NCBI GenBank assembly: GCA_026182355.1
Contig: JAPFBL010000371.1
Coordinates: 243,501-307,500, forward strand
From: Hermatobates lingyangjiaoensis
Taxonomy: Eukaryota > Arthropoda > Insecta > Hemiptera > Hermatobatidae
Direction: 5' to 3'
DNA length: 64,000 nt
Made by a program: the position numbers and the translations under genes
Part shown: one piece after another, positions 10,690 to 21,760 of the stretch
Layout: every line of letters starts with the position of its first letter
Numbering within the stretch: position 1 is the stretch's first letter
The notes under the pieces: generated by a model
Seen by the model: only the letters and a program-made list of their open reading frames with translations
Told to the model about the DNA's origin: nothing
Databases searched by the model: none

Positions 10690-12050
10690 CTCTTTCTATA
10701 TATATACTTTAATAACGAAATGTTGAGCCAAACTGAACATAAACATGTTCAAAAACGAAGAATAGTAACAAATAATGAACACCGTAAAGTACGTTTTCTC
10801 TACTTAAAGTAATTTTAACATGAGACTGTTATATGTATATAAAGATTGTGTGTGTTAATAAACTGTTTTCATGTTTTGTTTAAATTGTGTATAAGTTTAT
10901 ATAATTTATAATAGTTTACATGCATGTATTACGTCATTAAAATCTGCAATAAACGCTTAGTTTGACCAACTTTAGTTCATATAACTTTAGCACTCGTTTA
11001 TTGTACTCAGTGAGAACATGAGTTGCCGACCCTTTGACAGAGCTCTGTGAAGTGAGTTCAAAAAAGAGAAAAGAACAAGTCAACAACATTGGAATTATGT
11101 CGTTTAAAGCCGCTTAAACATTATATAGTATCCCCTAAGGTAATTTATATAGGTCTGAAAGAAGGAGATGTTTCGGTAGCTAAGCGGTATAACTTTGCCA
11201 TCCAAAGTTTTCATCATCAGATTTAATAGTATAATCTATCACTAAGATATTGCACTAAATTAAACCTATTATTAACACGCCATCATGTCTTTGTCCATAC
11301 TTAGTTATTTTAAAAACCGAAACTAACGGATTCAAAATAATTTAAACTATGACACAAAATGATCAGAAATCGATGGTTTCTGATTTAGAAAATAAATGTA
11401 TAATACTCGTATAATGGATTTATAAGTTATGATTTAATTTTTTGCTTCCGATAGAAAATTGAAAAATGGTTTTGAAACCCCTACCGAGTCTAGTGAGCCA
11501 GTCTGTCCTCTTATTTATTCCTGTAAAGGACATGTTGACACGAAAACTGAATCTTCTTTGACAGGTTTTTTCTTTGTTGCTATTATTTGGAGAGCTTGTA
11601 TAAGGTTTAAGAATCTTGGTAAATCACGCTGTCTGGTTTGTGAAAAATGTTTGGTTGTTCACATTTTTTAGTATTAATTATTTTAACGGCCTTGTTAAGC
11701 ATTGCCCACTATTATTTGGATCTATCTAGCTCAAGGAAGATCATTTCACTTTATTGCTGAAACTATAAAGTCTTCTTAACCCACCTGTATCATTAATGAA
11801 TTACCATTATCCTTTTATTCCGTCAATGGTCTGTTAAACTACTTATAGAAATGAAAATTTGGAAGGCATGGTCCTCACACTACAGATGACTAATTGAAAC
11901 TAAAGTTCCCTGTAAGCTGCGCGCTTCGCCCACTGTTCGCACATGCTCTACCCAACACAAAAATAATCCAGCGCACAAAAAAATTCAACATGCAACATTT
12001 TAATGATACTTGTTTAAAAGAGGATCTGCTGCCTATTTATACCAATATAA
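10690..12050. other. Non-coding sequence, nothing recognised
   Basis: Short ORFs (for example 70 aa at 11459-11671) show no recognisable domain. AT-rich and apparently unique. Confidence 0.4.
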
Positions 12051-12057
12051 AAAGATT

Positions 12058-12276
12058 TCACATAAACACGTGAAACAACAATCAATGATCAAACCACAGT
12101 AAGAAATGGGAAAACAAGACTAAGATCTTTCAACCGTAACAAGCGGTCTTCGTCAGAGTCAAAAACCCAACTGAGAACCCAACTCAGTTGGGTTTTTGAC
12201 TCTGACGAAGACCGCTTGTTACGGTTGAAAGATCTTAGTCTTGTTTTCCCATTTCTTACTGTGGTTTGATCATTTA
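12058..12276. mobile_element. PLE terminal palindrome, family F1 (well preserved)
   Basis: Two arms of about 105 bp meet near 12177. The right arm carries CTGACGA (12202-12208), an unpaired A, a GACCG...CGGTT hairpin (five pairs, one G-T) and GAAA (12227-12230). It then runs GATCTTAGTC...CCCATTTC to TGTGGTTTGATCAT. The left arm extends further, to CACATAAACACGTGAAACAA, part of the F1 3' tail that is complete at 12600-12640. Confidence 0.85.
12202..12230 (+). ncRNA. Hammerhead-like core motif (F1 exemplar)
   Basis: CTGACGA + A + 5-bp hairpin + GAAA. The hammerhead core requires CUGANGA, stem II and GAAA, all present here. The differences from a textbook hammerhead are one extra base before stem II and a stem III (GAT/GTC) that would be very short. 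Whether it self-cleaves cannot be judged from sequence alone. Confidence 0.45.
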
Positions 12277-12317
12277 TACTAATATATATATATAATAAAT
12301 ATATATATATATATATA

Positions 12318-12645
12318 TGATCAAACTACAATAAGAAATGGGAAAACAAGACTAAGATCTTTCAACCGTAACAAGCGGTCTTCGTCAGAGTCAAAAACCT
12401 AACTGAACACTAGATGCAGAAAACATCTGGTGAGGAGTTGAGACTGGTAAGAAATGGGAAAACAAGAGTAAGATCTTTCTCAACTCCTCACCAGATGTTT
12501 TCTGTATCTAGTGTTCAGTTGGGTTTTTGACTCTGACGAAGACCGCTTGTTACGGTTGAAAGATCTTAGTCTTGTTTTCACATTTCTTATTGTGGTTTGA
12601 TCATTGATCGTTGTTTCACGTGTTTATGTGAAATCTTTTTATATA
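12318..12645. mobile_element. PLE terminal palindrome, family F1 (longer, with extra body)
   Basis: The arms are TGATCAAACTACAATAAG...CAGAAAACATCTGGTGAGG and their inverse at about 12482-12605. A central block contains a second, partial copy of the AAGAAATGGGAAAACAAG motif. The arms extend past the core into CACTAGATGCAG, which also precedes the motif in the PLE at 28100. The right side continues through CACGTGTTTATGTGAAATC. Confidence 0.8.
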
Positions 12646-12652
12646 TATATAT

Positions 12653-12790
12653 ATTCAGGTAACTCACCACAAATTAAAGAAGATAGTCGCTCTAAGATAG
12701 TCGTCACTTGCTCTCTGACGACGTGAAAACGAAAGGCCTTAGAGCGACTGTCTTCTTTAATTTGTGGTGAGTTACCTGAATATTTATATC
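12653..12790. mobile_element. PLE terminal palindrome, family F7
   Basis: TTCAGGTAACTCACCACAAA and its inverse TTTGTGGTGAGTTACCTGAA bound a palindrome. The plus-strand core is CTGACGA-C-GT-GAAA-AC-GAAA, then GGCCTTAGAGCG. The second copy is at 40188-40458. Confidence 0.75.
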
Positions 12791-12809
12791 ACGTGTTATT
12801 GTGACAATT

Positions 12810-12812
12810 TTC

Positions 12813-12888
<76 letters not shown>
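12810..12888. repeat. (TA)n then (TG)n microsatellite
   Basis: About 30 bp of TA followed by about 44 bp of TG. Confidence 0.95.
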
Positions 12889-14040
12889 TTTACGTGATTT
12901 ATGCTTCTCATATATCCTAGCACTAGAAACGTGATTTGTTGACTATTACTTACGAATATTAGAAAGAAAAATTTATTATAATATGGGTGTTGGCAGATTT
13001 AAACTAGTTTATGTCGTGAAAGTTCAGTTAATAAGTGTATTACCTTGATTATTGCAATTTATCAAGGATATTTTTGAAACTAAAACCGGCTAATTGACTG
13101 TGATTTAAACTAAATGAATACAGGAGAGTTTAGCAGGTAGAAGTTGGGCAGATGGCGTCAATAGAAGCGCATATAGATTGAATAAGGGCGTTCATTATTT
13201 ATACAGAGAGAGGGCGAGGGAAGCAAGTTTGCAGAGGCTGGCGAAGAGCTCTGACAATTAGTTTAATTAGAAGAGCTGGTCTTGTGCTGACTCGACGGCC
13301 TCTACCTGCCTGCCCATATCACTTCTTGTCTAATGTTCCCATTAATAAACCACCCGACTGGTAATCACTAGGACCACTGTCTCCCTTCTCTCAACTCAAT
13401 CAAAACAATATTTCAACCATGGTTCGTAACCACGGTCTCCTCATGATTATCTTCTTATATACAACTCCCTGTAGTCCATAAGACTTCTTTTTCAGTCATT
13501 CTTCAGGAAGATATGTATGAATCATTTATTAATTGGGACCCATTTGACATACCTGATGTCGCATTTCAAAGTTTATTCGACCATAGAATGTTGATTTCCT
13601 AGAATAGTCATTTTTCCTATAAAAAAATAATATTCCTATAAAATAACAGTAAGAAAATCAGAAATCCGCCGAATAACTAGCCTTCTTCACATTTAGAAAT
13701 TGAATTGAAACATCATGATTGACTCTGAGAAGGAAGAGTTATTTTTGTTAAAAGATCATAGTCCGATTTCTAAATTCCTTCTCATTGTTTAGACGATGAT
13801 TTTTGCTTCATATGCCCATAAGATATCATCAAAAGCGATTTAACAAACTAAATATATGGTTTCGTATAAATGGTACCTGATATCGTAAACACTCAATATC
13901 AACTGTTTAATGACCTCGTCATCCAATATGCATTTTTCGTTTCCTAACGTTAGTAGATTAGGGTGTTTCTGAGTGGTTGATGTTCACCTCATAGCTACAA
14001 AGAATTTCACAGAAACATATTCTATTCAGGTTCAAGGTTG
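12889..14040. other. Non-coding sequence; higher-GC island at about 13130-13400
   Basis: The island is unique, less AT-rich, and contains homeodomain-type sites such as AATTAGTTTAATTAG, so it is a candidate enhancer. Its regulatory role is only an inference. At about 13490 on the minus strand, CCTGAAGAATGACTGAAAAA is a weak relic resembling a PLE terminal motif. Nothing else is recognised. Confidence 0.3.
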
Positions 14041-14044
14041 GTAT

Positions 14045-14275
14045 TGTAAAGACCAGCTTAGCTCAGTGGTTAGCATACTCGGCTCTGAGGTGGTAGTCCG
14101 GGGTTCGATCCCCAACTGGCCCTCGATTTATTCACAAGGGAGGTGAATAAATTTGAGTGCAACGTCCCTCGGAGAAGACGTTAAACTGAGCCTGTAGAAC
14201 ATCAGGTACTCGTTAAAGATCCCTATTCGAAATGCTCTTGAGTTAGGCAAAATTTAGGACCTCCCAATATAGAAT
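14045..14275 (+). mobile_element. tRNA-derived SINE, 3'-truncated
   Basis: The A box is in AGCTTAGCTCAGTGGTTAGC and the B box in GGGGTTCGATCCCC. The body includes TTCACAAGGGAGGTG and GTCCCTCGGAGAAGACG. It matches the 31495-31824 copy to about ATATAGAATC and then diverges, so the CCTAA tail is missing. Confidence 0.85.
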
Positions 14276-14784
14276 CTGTAGAATCACCGATCAAACAAAA
14301 AACCGTTAAACAGCTGACGTTATCATTTACAAATAAAAAAAATATAGGGTTGGTACACATGAGACCATTCGCCAAATCACCACGCTTGATTATAGAGAAA
14401 TATGAATTCTCATATTTACTTATAATCAGGGTTAATGTCTTCATTGGCAAATGTTATCTTCCTCATGGCGATGTACTGGGATGAGGAGTTTGTCAACCAA
14501 TGTCTTCTGATTTAGATGAAGTTTCATATTCTGCCTTCTTCTTCCATCATCATACTTACCTCCCATATTCCTTTTAATAAATATACAGTACAGGTAGGAG
14601 GGTATACTTTGGATGAAGATGTCGATATCGAGTTGTTCTCAAAGGATATAAACGTTTTGGGAGATCTTTCGCCCTAAAGAATGGGTAAAACTTAGTAAAA
14701 CTATCAGATGAGCCATGATAGTTCATAGTTTATAACTGTAAGCATTGTCAAAATTACAATATTGACTGACAAAGCATTGGAAAA
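14276..14784. other. Non-coding sequence, nothing recognised
   Basis: A 75-aa minus-strand ORF overlaps the SINE end and is not considered real. Confidence 0.4.
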
Positions 14785-14872
14785 TAGGTCAGGGTAGCCT
14801 AGTGGTTGGGCATCGCCTCTCAACTCGTAGACCAAGGGTACTATAGCTACTCTGTCACTCGATTTATTGTAT
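14785..14872 (+). mobile_element. SINE head fragment
   Basis: GGTCAGGGTAGCCTAGTGGT (A box) and ACCAAGGGTACTATAGC in the B-box position, then CACTCGATTTATTG. The head resembles the SINE at 16440 more than the one at 14045, indicating a subfamily. The body is missing. Confidence 0.65.
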
Positions 14873-15875
14873 ACTAACGTACCTTGTCAGTATGTACACT
14901 ATATATAGTGTACAAATGCGTGGTTGACTGGTGTGTGTGTACATGCGTGTATATGTGGGTTATTATACAAAATAATTATATATAATAAAACAGTTATAAA
15001 TAAAAGATATTAAAATTAAATAATTAGAAATATAATTTAACTATAGTGTTGATTAAAATTATTACAATTAAAAATATAATTATTAATCAATATTGTATTT
15101 ACATTATATTTTCAATTTAATAAAATATTTATAAATAAAATTAAATAATTAAAAATATAATTAAAATATAATATTGATTAAAATAAATATAATTAAAAAT
15201 ATACTTCATAAAATAATTGAAAATAAAATAATTATTATATAATAATTTTAAAATATATTAAATAAAAGGTCAGAAATATACTACGGTAGTCAAACTTGTT
15301 GCCCGTTAACATTTTAAAATATTGTTTTCATTAACGCGTCATTGATTTGAGTCAAAGAAGTGATAATTGTATACTAATTCTATTATTTGTTCATTTAAAA
15401 ATCTTAAAATATATATATTTTTATTTTTTCTAATAAATGGTTTTGAATAAAATCAGTTGTACTGGAAAATTCAAACTATTCATTTAAAAAAATAGAAACG
15501 AACATATATAACATACATAATTTGCAATTATATTTATTATAACATATTTTATTTATAACAAAATTTATACAAAATTAGTAATAATTTTAAAATTTATATT
15601 TTGAAAAGATTTGTAATATGTTTTAGTTAAATTGATATGGATTTAAATTTTTTTATTGAAAGGTAGAGGAATTCTTTTTAAATTTTGTTTAACAACTTGG
15701 TTGAAAGTTTAGTAAATTTGGTGTGGATTAGATGGGAGTTGTTTGAAAACCAGTTTATCCCTAAGAGAGTAATAGCTATAATCAAAACTCATGTATTTGA
15801 TAACTCAAATGAGAGTTATATTCATATAGAATAATAGGTTATTAAAGTGTGTATGTCAAGTTTTTTAGTACTCAT
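14873..15875. other. Very AT-rich stretch, nothing recognised
   Basis: About 15000-15270 is almost pure A/T with loosely repeated AATTAAAAATATAAT units. No gene is seen. Confidence 0.4.
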
Positions 15876-16092
15876 TAAGGGTATGCAGTGCTGCAGGAAG
15901 TGGGTTGAAGTCGCTTTAATCAGGTGTAGAGAGGGATAGTGTTTTCAAGAGGCTCTCGGCCGGTATCTGTACAGCAGGCACTGATATGGAAGCAACTTGT
16001 ACAGTCCAGGATGCGTCAGCTGCCTTATCTGACCTACTTCTGTGCCTTCCCAGTCAGCCTTCTTCTATCCACTTCCTGACCTCGTACATTCC
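15876..16092. promoter_or_regulatory. Higher-GC unique island, possible regulatory DNA
   Basis: A short unique block of clearly higher GC, including CTCTCGGCCGGTATCTGTAC and GCGTCAGCTGCCTTATC (E-box-like and GATA-like), ends at an A-run. It has no coding potential. The regulatory role is inferred from composition only. Confidence 0.25.
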
Positions 16093-16438
16093 GCAAAAAA
16101 AAAAAAAACATATCTGAATGCCAACTTAATCAAGCCTTTATCATAGTGTGACAGTTGCTAGCTTTAGGTAGGGCTAGACATCTAGTGCGACAATTCTGAT
16201 AAACATTATATATTGTAATATTTAAATAAATATCATCGTGTTGTGTGATAAAAAGTTTCAAAAAATCCTTATTTTAATCAACTAGAATAATGCCAAATGT
16301 AAGGATTTTGATGTTAAATCAAATGGGGCCATTAGAATTAGCTCATCAGTTGTACTACGTGTATGAAAACACCATCAAACCAACTAAACAACAATGTGTG
16401 AAGTTGGAAAAAAATTTTCAGAAATTATAACGAGTGGG
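16093..16438. other. Non-coding sequence, nothing recognised
   Basis: AT-rich with no recognisable feature. Confidence 0.4.
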
Positions 16439-16439
16439 G

Positions 16440-16742
16440 GGTCAAGGTAGCCTAGTGGGAGCGCACTCGCCTCTCGACTCGTGAATCGAGGGTACAATAG
16501 CCACTCTGGCACTCGATTTATGATTTATTCATAAGAGAGGTGAATAAATCTAAGCGCATTAAGCCATCTGTCCCGAGTCTGTACGATGCCAGGAACTCGT
16601 TAATGATCTCTATATCAAATATGCGTGAGGCAACAGTTAGTACTCCAAATTTGGAATGTTCATTGTTTGGTATCACAAATGGACAATGTTCGACCTGCGT
16701 GTGTTCTATCGTGGAACGGCCACTGCAACCTAATCTATTCTA
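16440..16742 (+). mobile_element. tRNA-derived SINE, variant subfamily
   Basis: Head CAAGGTAGCCTAGTGGGAGC, B-box position ATCGAGGGTACAATAGC, body with TTCATAAGAGAGGTG and CTGTCCCGAGTCTGTACGAT. It ends GCAACCTAATCTATTCTAAC, a decayed CCTAA tail. The whole length matches the canonical SINE with many substitutions, so it is an older copy. The 67-aa ORF inside is incidental. Confidence 0.82.
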
Positions 16743-17058
16743 ACTATAACAAATACGGTTAAACAAGTCATGAAATATAGAAGAGTGTGCAAAAGACGAG
16801 TTAATAATTTTATTACTGCCTAAAATAAAAAAAATATGCAAGACTTAAGAGTTAAAAATGTTAGAAATTTACGGAACTAGATATTGGCCAAGGGTGGTAG
16901 TGCGGATATGGTAAATAACTAGTCGAGATGTAGGGATGTGTACTTTATTGATTGGAAAGTTTGTTGGTTCTTGATCAGTTGACAATATATCAGGAATATA
17001 GCATCTTTAATTGTACATGCGTAATGTTAGTACCACTGAGATTATTATGATTTATATT
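16743..17058. other. Non-coding sequence, nothing recognised
   Basis: No gene or repeat is recognised. Confidence 0.4.
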
Positions 17059-17059
17059 A

Positions 17060-17238
17060 TTAATATGGGAAACTGTCGTACCTTGTAACATGATCTTGGA
17101 GTTGTTTGAGCGCTCTTGGACGTTGTCCATCTTCAATCGCACTTAACCAACCGTTAGGTGCGATCGAAGATGGACAACGTCCGAAAGCGCTAAAACAACT
17201 CCAAGATCATCTTTCAAGGTATAGTTTCCCATATTATT
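17060..17238. mobile_element. PLE terminal palindrome, family F9
   Basis: Bounded by AATATGGGAAACTGTCGTACC and its inverse. The plus-strand arm reads GAAGAT, a perfect GGAC-AAC-GTCC hairpin, GAAA, then GCGCT. A T replaces the leading C of CTGAAGA. A second, single copy lies at 42270-42350. The palindrome directly abuts the poly(A) end of the Jockey relic. Confidence 0.75.
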
Positions 17239-17915
17239 TTTTTTAACATATTTATTTGAATACACAACTACGCATATGATGTGTAACAAGCATATGTAGT
17301 ATGAGCAATACAAATAACTTTAACAAACATGAGCAAAGAATGGAACTTACTGGTTCAACTTTTCACTTTGTTTCCTGATTGTGGATCATAATGGCAGTAG
17401 GTCCCTAGGCCATCTTCTCTTAAGTCGTCTTGGGGGATTCTGAGAATGTGAGGGAGGAGCAAGGTTTTGTACGAGTGGATTTGGGTGAGAGGAAAGTTTG
17501 GTATGAAACGCCTTGTAACGATCAGTGGCTAAGTTATATATAAAAGCGATTTTTAAGTCCCTATGAAGAGTGTGGTTTGTGACATTATAAGGTGTATTAG
17601 TGATAGTACGGAGGATATTTGATTGTAGTGATTGTATTTTATAAATGTTTGAAGGTTTTGCACAACCCCATAGTTCAAGTCCGTAAGTCCAGATAGGTCA
17701 CAGTAATGTTTTATATAACAGTACTTCGTTGTGGAGTGTCAATTTTGAATGATTTCCGAGAAATCTTTATAGTAGTAAGTATCGTCATTTTAGGTCAAGT
17801 CTTTTCAGCCAAGTATGAGGATTCCAAGTCAAGCGTTTGTCAATGAAGAGCCCCAAGTACCTGACAACATCTGCAGTTGGAAAGAGAGCGCCATTCATAG
17901 TGATATTCGGACATA
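17238..17915 (-). pseudogene. Jockey-type LINE relic: reverse transcriptase C-terminus and 3' end
   Basis: Read on the minus strand, translation gives the conserved C-terminal RT region of Jockey non-LTR retrotransposons. ADVVRYLGLFIDKRLTWNPH is followed, after frame breaks, by LLYKTLL-PIWTYGLELWG and by CAKPSN, then QSLQSNILRTITNTPYNV. The C-terminus PRRLKRRWPRDLL is a Jockey hallmark. Stops and at least two frameshifts interrupt it. The copy is 5'-truncated near 17915. On the minus strand it ends with AATAAA and an A-run near 17240, as expected for a poly(A)-tailed LINE. Such elements copy their RNA by target-primed reverse transcription; this one is dead. Confidence 0.85.
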
Positions 17916-18440
17916 GTCTTTTTTTTTAAATGTGAAATCCCATATTAATAATATAAATCTTTAATTGTATTTTGAATCATCTTGTTTGTTTTGAAGTAAC
18001 AAATATATGTATATTTCCTTTTTTATAATCTCAAACAAGTTTTAAAAAAGAAAATGTGATAGGGCATTTTTCTCCCTAAGAGGACGAAGATTCGATTTCT
18101 AAATGAAATAAAAAAAAAAAAAAAACTGAAAGGAGGGAAGTTTAGTAATAGCATTAAGAGTGAAATACGGTGGGAAAGAGGGAGCTATTGAAATCGGAAC
18201 TAGAGTGAAGTTTAAGAGACATCCATTGAATAGTAATAAGAATAGAGGGGGAGGAACAAATGAAGACATGGGAGACCATTTCTCTGGTAAATGGCGCTAG
18301 TTCCTTACCTTGTCAGGCAAAGCAGCCAAGTGGCCGCTATATTTAGAGAGATCTATTTGCAGGGATATTGCTTTAGGGCGCTACGTGTGCCTACTGTCAA
18401 TGAGTGGCACGTTAGCTAGTCCTTCTTTTACACAATCAAC
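17916..18440. other. Spacer with higher-GC unique island at about 18115-18430
   Basis: The island runs from GAAAGGAGGGAAGTTTAG to GGCACGTTAGCTAGTCC. It is purine-rich, then has balanced composition, unique in this window, without coding potential. It could be host regulatory DNA. Confidence 0.25.
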
Positions 18441-19140
18441 TTGGCCAAACTAACGTACCCTGTTAACCGTATCCTCTTTCAAAACAACCTCTATCGTTAC
18501 TGTCTCAAATATATTTTTTTTTCCTTTTTATTCCTTTTTTTTTATGGTATAAGGAACTGGTGTTTCAGGTCAGCTCGAGTTGATTTCTTTGATTACAACT
18601 CATCGTTCATTGTAACCAAATAGATTTTTTATAATTGTTGAAGTTATTTCAACAATTATAATAGTTCCGGGCTCATATTGTAGGTGTGCATAGATTTTTG
18701 AGCACGAAACATCCTTCAAGTTTTCCAACATTGATTAGTCAGTTTTTAAGTTTTATTTCATAACAACTGAATTAATTGAACTATATAATTAGGTTTCATA
18801 CTCTCATTTAAAAAATTTGACCAACTTAGCTGTCCATGAACTAAAGTGGTACCTGATAGAATACAACTAAGTAGATTATGGCCCACACATATCACATGTG
18901 TAAAAAAATCTGGGGTAGTTGGCAGATTACCATTTTCTAATTGGGCGGTTTACATTTTCGAAGGATGCTCCCCAATTTAGAGCCTAGTAAAGCTTTTATA
19001 GAGCTATCATCCAACTATAAGCGATGATCGGGAAATCAGAAAGATCGAGCATAATATTTGAAATAAAACGTACCTGCGAACAAGGAATATCACTCTCCTT
19101 GCAATTGATAGTTCCAGATTTCCTGAAGAACTTTCCAAAT
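18441..19140. other. AT-rich sequence with a small hairpin
   Basis: ATAATTGTTGAAGTTATTTC and its complement form a 13-bp-stem hairpin at about 18631-18662. A related piece (AAGTTATTTCAGCAATTATA) occurs at about 19567, possibly marking the ends of a decayed small transposon that encloses the SINE. No gene is seen. Confidence 0.3.
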
Positions 19141-19144
19141 TCTT

Positions 19145-19473
19145 TTAAGTGTTAGTTAGAAGCCATTCTACGAGAGAACACGTATAGTCAAAATATTGAA
19201 CCTTAAGGATACCACACAATAAACATTCTGCATTGGGATTTCTAAGTTTTACCTTATCAAGTATATTTACTTGAGGGACCTTTAAGATTTTAAAGTACCT
19301 GACATTGTATAGACTCAAGACTAACAGCTTAACATCCTTTTCAAGGGGCAAGGTGTTCAACTTTTATTTTTTACCTCCGTCATGAATAAACGGAGGGCTA
19401 GAGTGGGTATCGAACCCCAGATCTACCAATCAGGAAGCGAGCACGTAAACTACTGTGCTACCCTGGCCCCTGC
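19145..19473 (-). mobile_element. tRNA-derived SINE, diverged copy
   Basis: Minus-strand head CCAGGGTAGCACAGTAGTTT, B box GGGGTTCGATACCC, body with TTCATGACGGAGGTAAA and CCTTGAAAAGG. It runs through the AATGTTTATTGTGTGGTATC region shared with other copies. The 71-aa ORF on this strand is a by-product. Confidence 0.8.
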
Positions 19474-19920
19474 ACCAAACTAATAAAATACATTCAAACA
19501 TTAAACAACTCCATCAAATCTTGCATTTATTGATTCAATATTACAGCAAATATTTAACTAAATTAAAGTTATTTCAGCAATTATAAGGGGTTGAGAGGAG
19601 TGGAAGGGAAGAGAGGGATTTTAAAGAGTTAACGAATAAAATTATATCCCTACATATGCTACAATGATACCCCGTACCTATAATTGAAGTATAATTCTAC
19701 ATATGATACAGTTATAACCTCACGTATGAAACAATATGCTAAATCACATATGATATAATAACATATGATTAATGAGACATCTACTTATAATATTACCATA
19801 CAGCTACAAATTGACTAACAATAATCAATACAGAAATGACTACAAAATAATCAGATGGCTGTAAAACAAAAAGTATATTAGAGTTGTTTTCACTGGACCA
19901 ACCCGTCAGTACCACATCCT
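19474..19920. other. AT-rich sequence, nothing recognised
   Basis: Contains several loosely repeated ACATATGATACAAT-like words (about 19650-19770). No gene is seen. Confidence 0.4.
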
Positions 19921-19924
19921 TGGT

Positions 19925-20072
19925 GTCTTCCTGATGATGAACACAAAGTGTTCGAAACGCGTTGAATAAGACTTCATTTGTGTGGAGACTTTTGTTGGTT
20001 TATCCATTTTACCTCAGAAAAAGTATATTGTATACATTGCAGTGTAGCTCAGATTAAACTAATGAATGGAAT
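19925..20072 (+). mobile_element. PLE terminal segment, family F8, with shared 3' flank
   Basis: Core CTGATGA (19931-19937), a T, GAACAC-AAA-GTGTTC, GAAA (19954-19957), then CGCGTTG. The stem is perfect and this is the cleanest hammerhead-like core of the family. About 92 bp downstream (19981-20072) are repeated at 21067-21161. Confidence 0.75.
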
Positions 20073-21056
20073 GACTGTTTGTCTATAGTTCTTTTAAAAG
20101 ACGTATTGGTTCTAGAGTTGATCTGAAGGTACTGCAGTTGGATGTACATATGAGACTCGGATAAATGTAAGATGGAATCAATAATAACTACAAACATTAT
20201 TGAGATTGCATTTTACAAGAATAAAGTTACTGAAATGTAGAAATTATTTAAACATTAAAGAGCGTAGCTAATATATACATTGTTCAACTGAGGCAAAATT
20301 CATTCGGCAGTGACTGGAGGCATGTTAATTTTCCAGGGGGACTTCAATTTCCCCTTGCCTAATGGGCTCGCTGGGGAACAAGGTTTTTTTTTCCAGTTGA
20401 GGGCAGAAAAAAAAAAGTGTTAAAGGGTAAGGGAGAGGGATGGGGTGGGTGGAGTGGGGGGGGGGATGTAATTTGGAGGTAGAGAACGATAAGGGGTAAT
20501 AAGAGATGTCGTTTGGTTGGGGCCGTGCCGGGTATGCAGTCCAATCTGCATGGCCACATTACACAAATAAGCCTCCTCTAACGCTTCTTCAACCCAACCT
20601 ATAATTATCTTAACCTCGAATCTGCCTTCTTTTAGCCGAGTCATCTGACCCGCTTGGCCTCCTGAGTCATTCTCAACACTTTCATCCAATGGTTTTCCCT
20701 TAACAAGTCTCAAAGAGTTTTACATATGAAAAAGACCTCAAAATCTTATGAATACAACGTACTTTAACTGTTTTCTGCCATTTCAGTTAAATTACATACC
20801 CATGTAGTAACAGCTACATAAAATCATAACTATGCCATAAACGTGTCATGTTCAAAACAATATAAATCAATGTTATGTAAGAATTAAATAAGAGTTGTGT
20901 AGTTAAATTTTAATCCAAAACTACTTACAAAAAATATTGATTGCAAACTTGAAACTACTGAGAAATATTTTGAAGATTTAGACAAATTATCTTTGTGGTA
21001 GGTAATATTAATAATAATATTATTACTTAATAGTAAAATACTTTTTTGATTGACAA
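20073..21056. other. Spacer with higher-GC island at about 20270-20700
   Basis: The island includes CGGCAGTGACTGGAGGCATG, a G-rich run near 20455 and GGGCCGTGCCGGGTATGCAG-like sequence. Two overlapping minus-strand ORFs (20359-20559, 20420-20713) have low-complexity composition and no domain. It could be regulatory DNA. The rest is AT-rich and unremarkable. Confidence 0.28.
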
Positions 21057-21066
21057 ACTTCATTTT

Positions 21067-21161
21067 TGTGGGAGTTTTGTTGGTTTATCCATTTTACCTC
21101 AGAAAAAGTATATTGTATACATTGCAGTGGAGCTCAGCTTAAACTAATGAATGGAATTCAT
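21067..21161 (+). repeat. Duplicate of the F8 3' flank
   Basis: About 90% similar to 19981-20072 over GTTTTGTTGGTTTATCC...ACTAATGAATGGAAT. The core motif is absent, so this is probably the tail of a second F8 copy. Confidence 0.6.
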
Positions 21162-21189
21162 TAGTATACTATTTAAAACGTACAAGAAA

Positions 21190-21330
21190 ATTCCAATGTA
21201 AAAAAATAAAAATAGCGAAATTAAAAACAGAGACGTACAGTATTTAATTTTTGGTTTTGAACTGTCTTTAGGAGAAATAAAGAAAGAAACCAAGCAGACT
21301 GCTGCAGAGACGGTTAGAGACCCTCGTAAT
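21190..21330 (-). mobile_element. PLE terminal segment, family F2 (decayed)
   Basis: Minus strand: AGAGACGGTTAGAG... upstream of a TCTCCTAAAGACAG core, with GAACCAAAAATTAAATACTG downstream. CTGAAGA has become CTAAAGA. Confidence 0.55.
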
Positions 21331-21726
21331 TTTTGAATTTCTTACTGTGGTTTAGATTAGGGTTTGGCAATTTTTTTACTCACCTACCCTTTCATAGAAT
21401 ATTTAAATTTTTATTGACCCCTCCTCCCTGTGCTCACATATGAAAAGTTATATATGCGAGTTATATAACCCAAAAATTTATCTTCTATCGTAATCTACAG
21501 TATTCCAAGCTATTATCAGGGGTAAAAATAGTTTTAATTGATATAGAATAATAGAGAATAGTAAAATGGAATATAATAGGAGAACATTTCTGCTAATAGA
21601 GAAGTTTGATTGTATTACTTTACTATAAGTAAAGTATAGTGATCGTGAAAAAATTCGATCTCGAGATTTTGACGGAATTACATGTTTTGAGGTCCCAGAA
21701 GTCGTTTTATGAAGTTTTTTCGATGA

Positions 21727-21760
<34 letters not shown>

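Noticed and set aside
12202..12230. Rho-independent-type terminator
   Set aside because: Hairpins are followed by GAAA and not by a T-run, and bacterial terminators are not expected here. The repeated context identifies PLE termini.
12058..12645. Possible CRISPR-like array from repeated ~28-bp words
   Set aside because: The repeats are in inverted pairs, not direct, with no uniform spacers, and the setting is eukaryotic. They are PLE termini.
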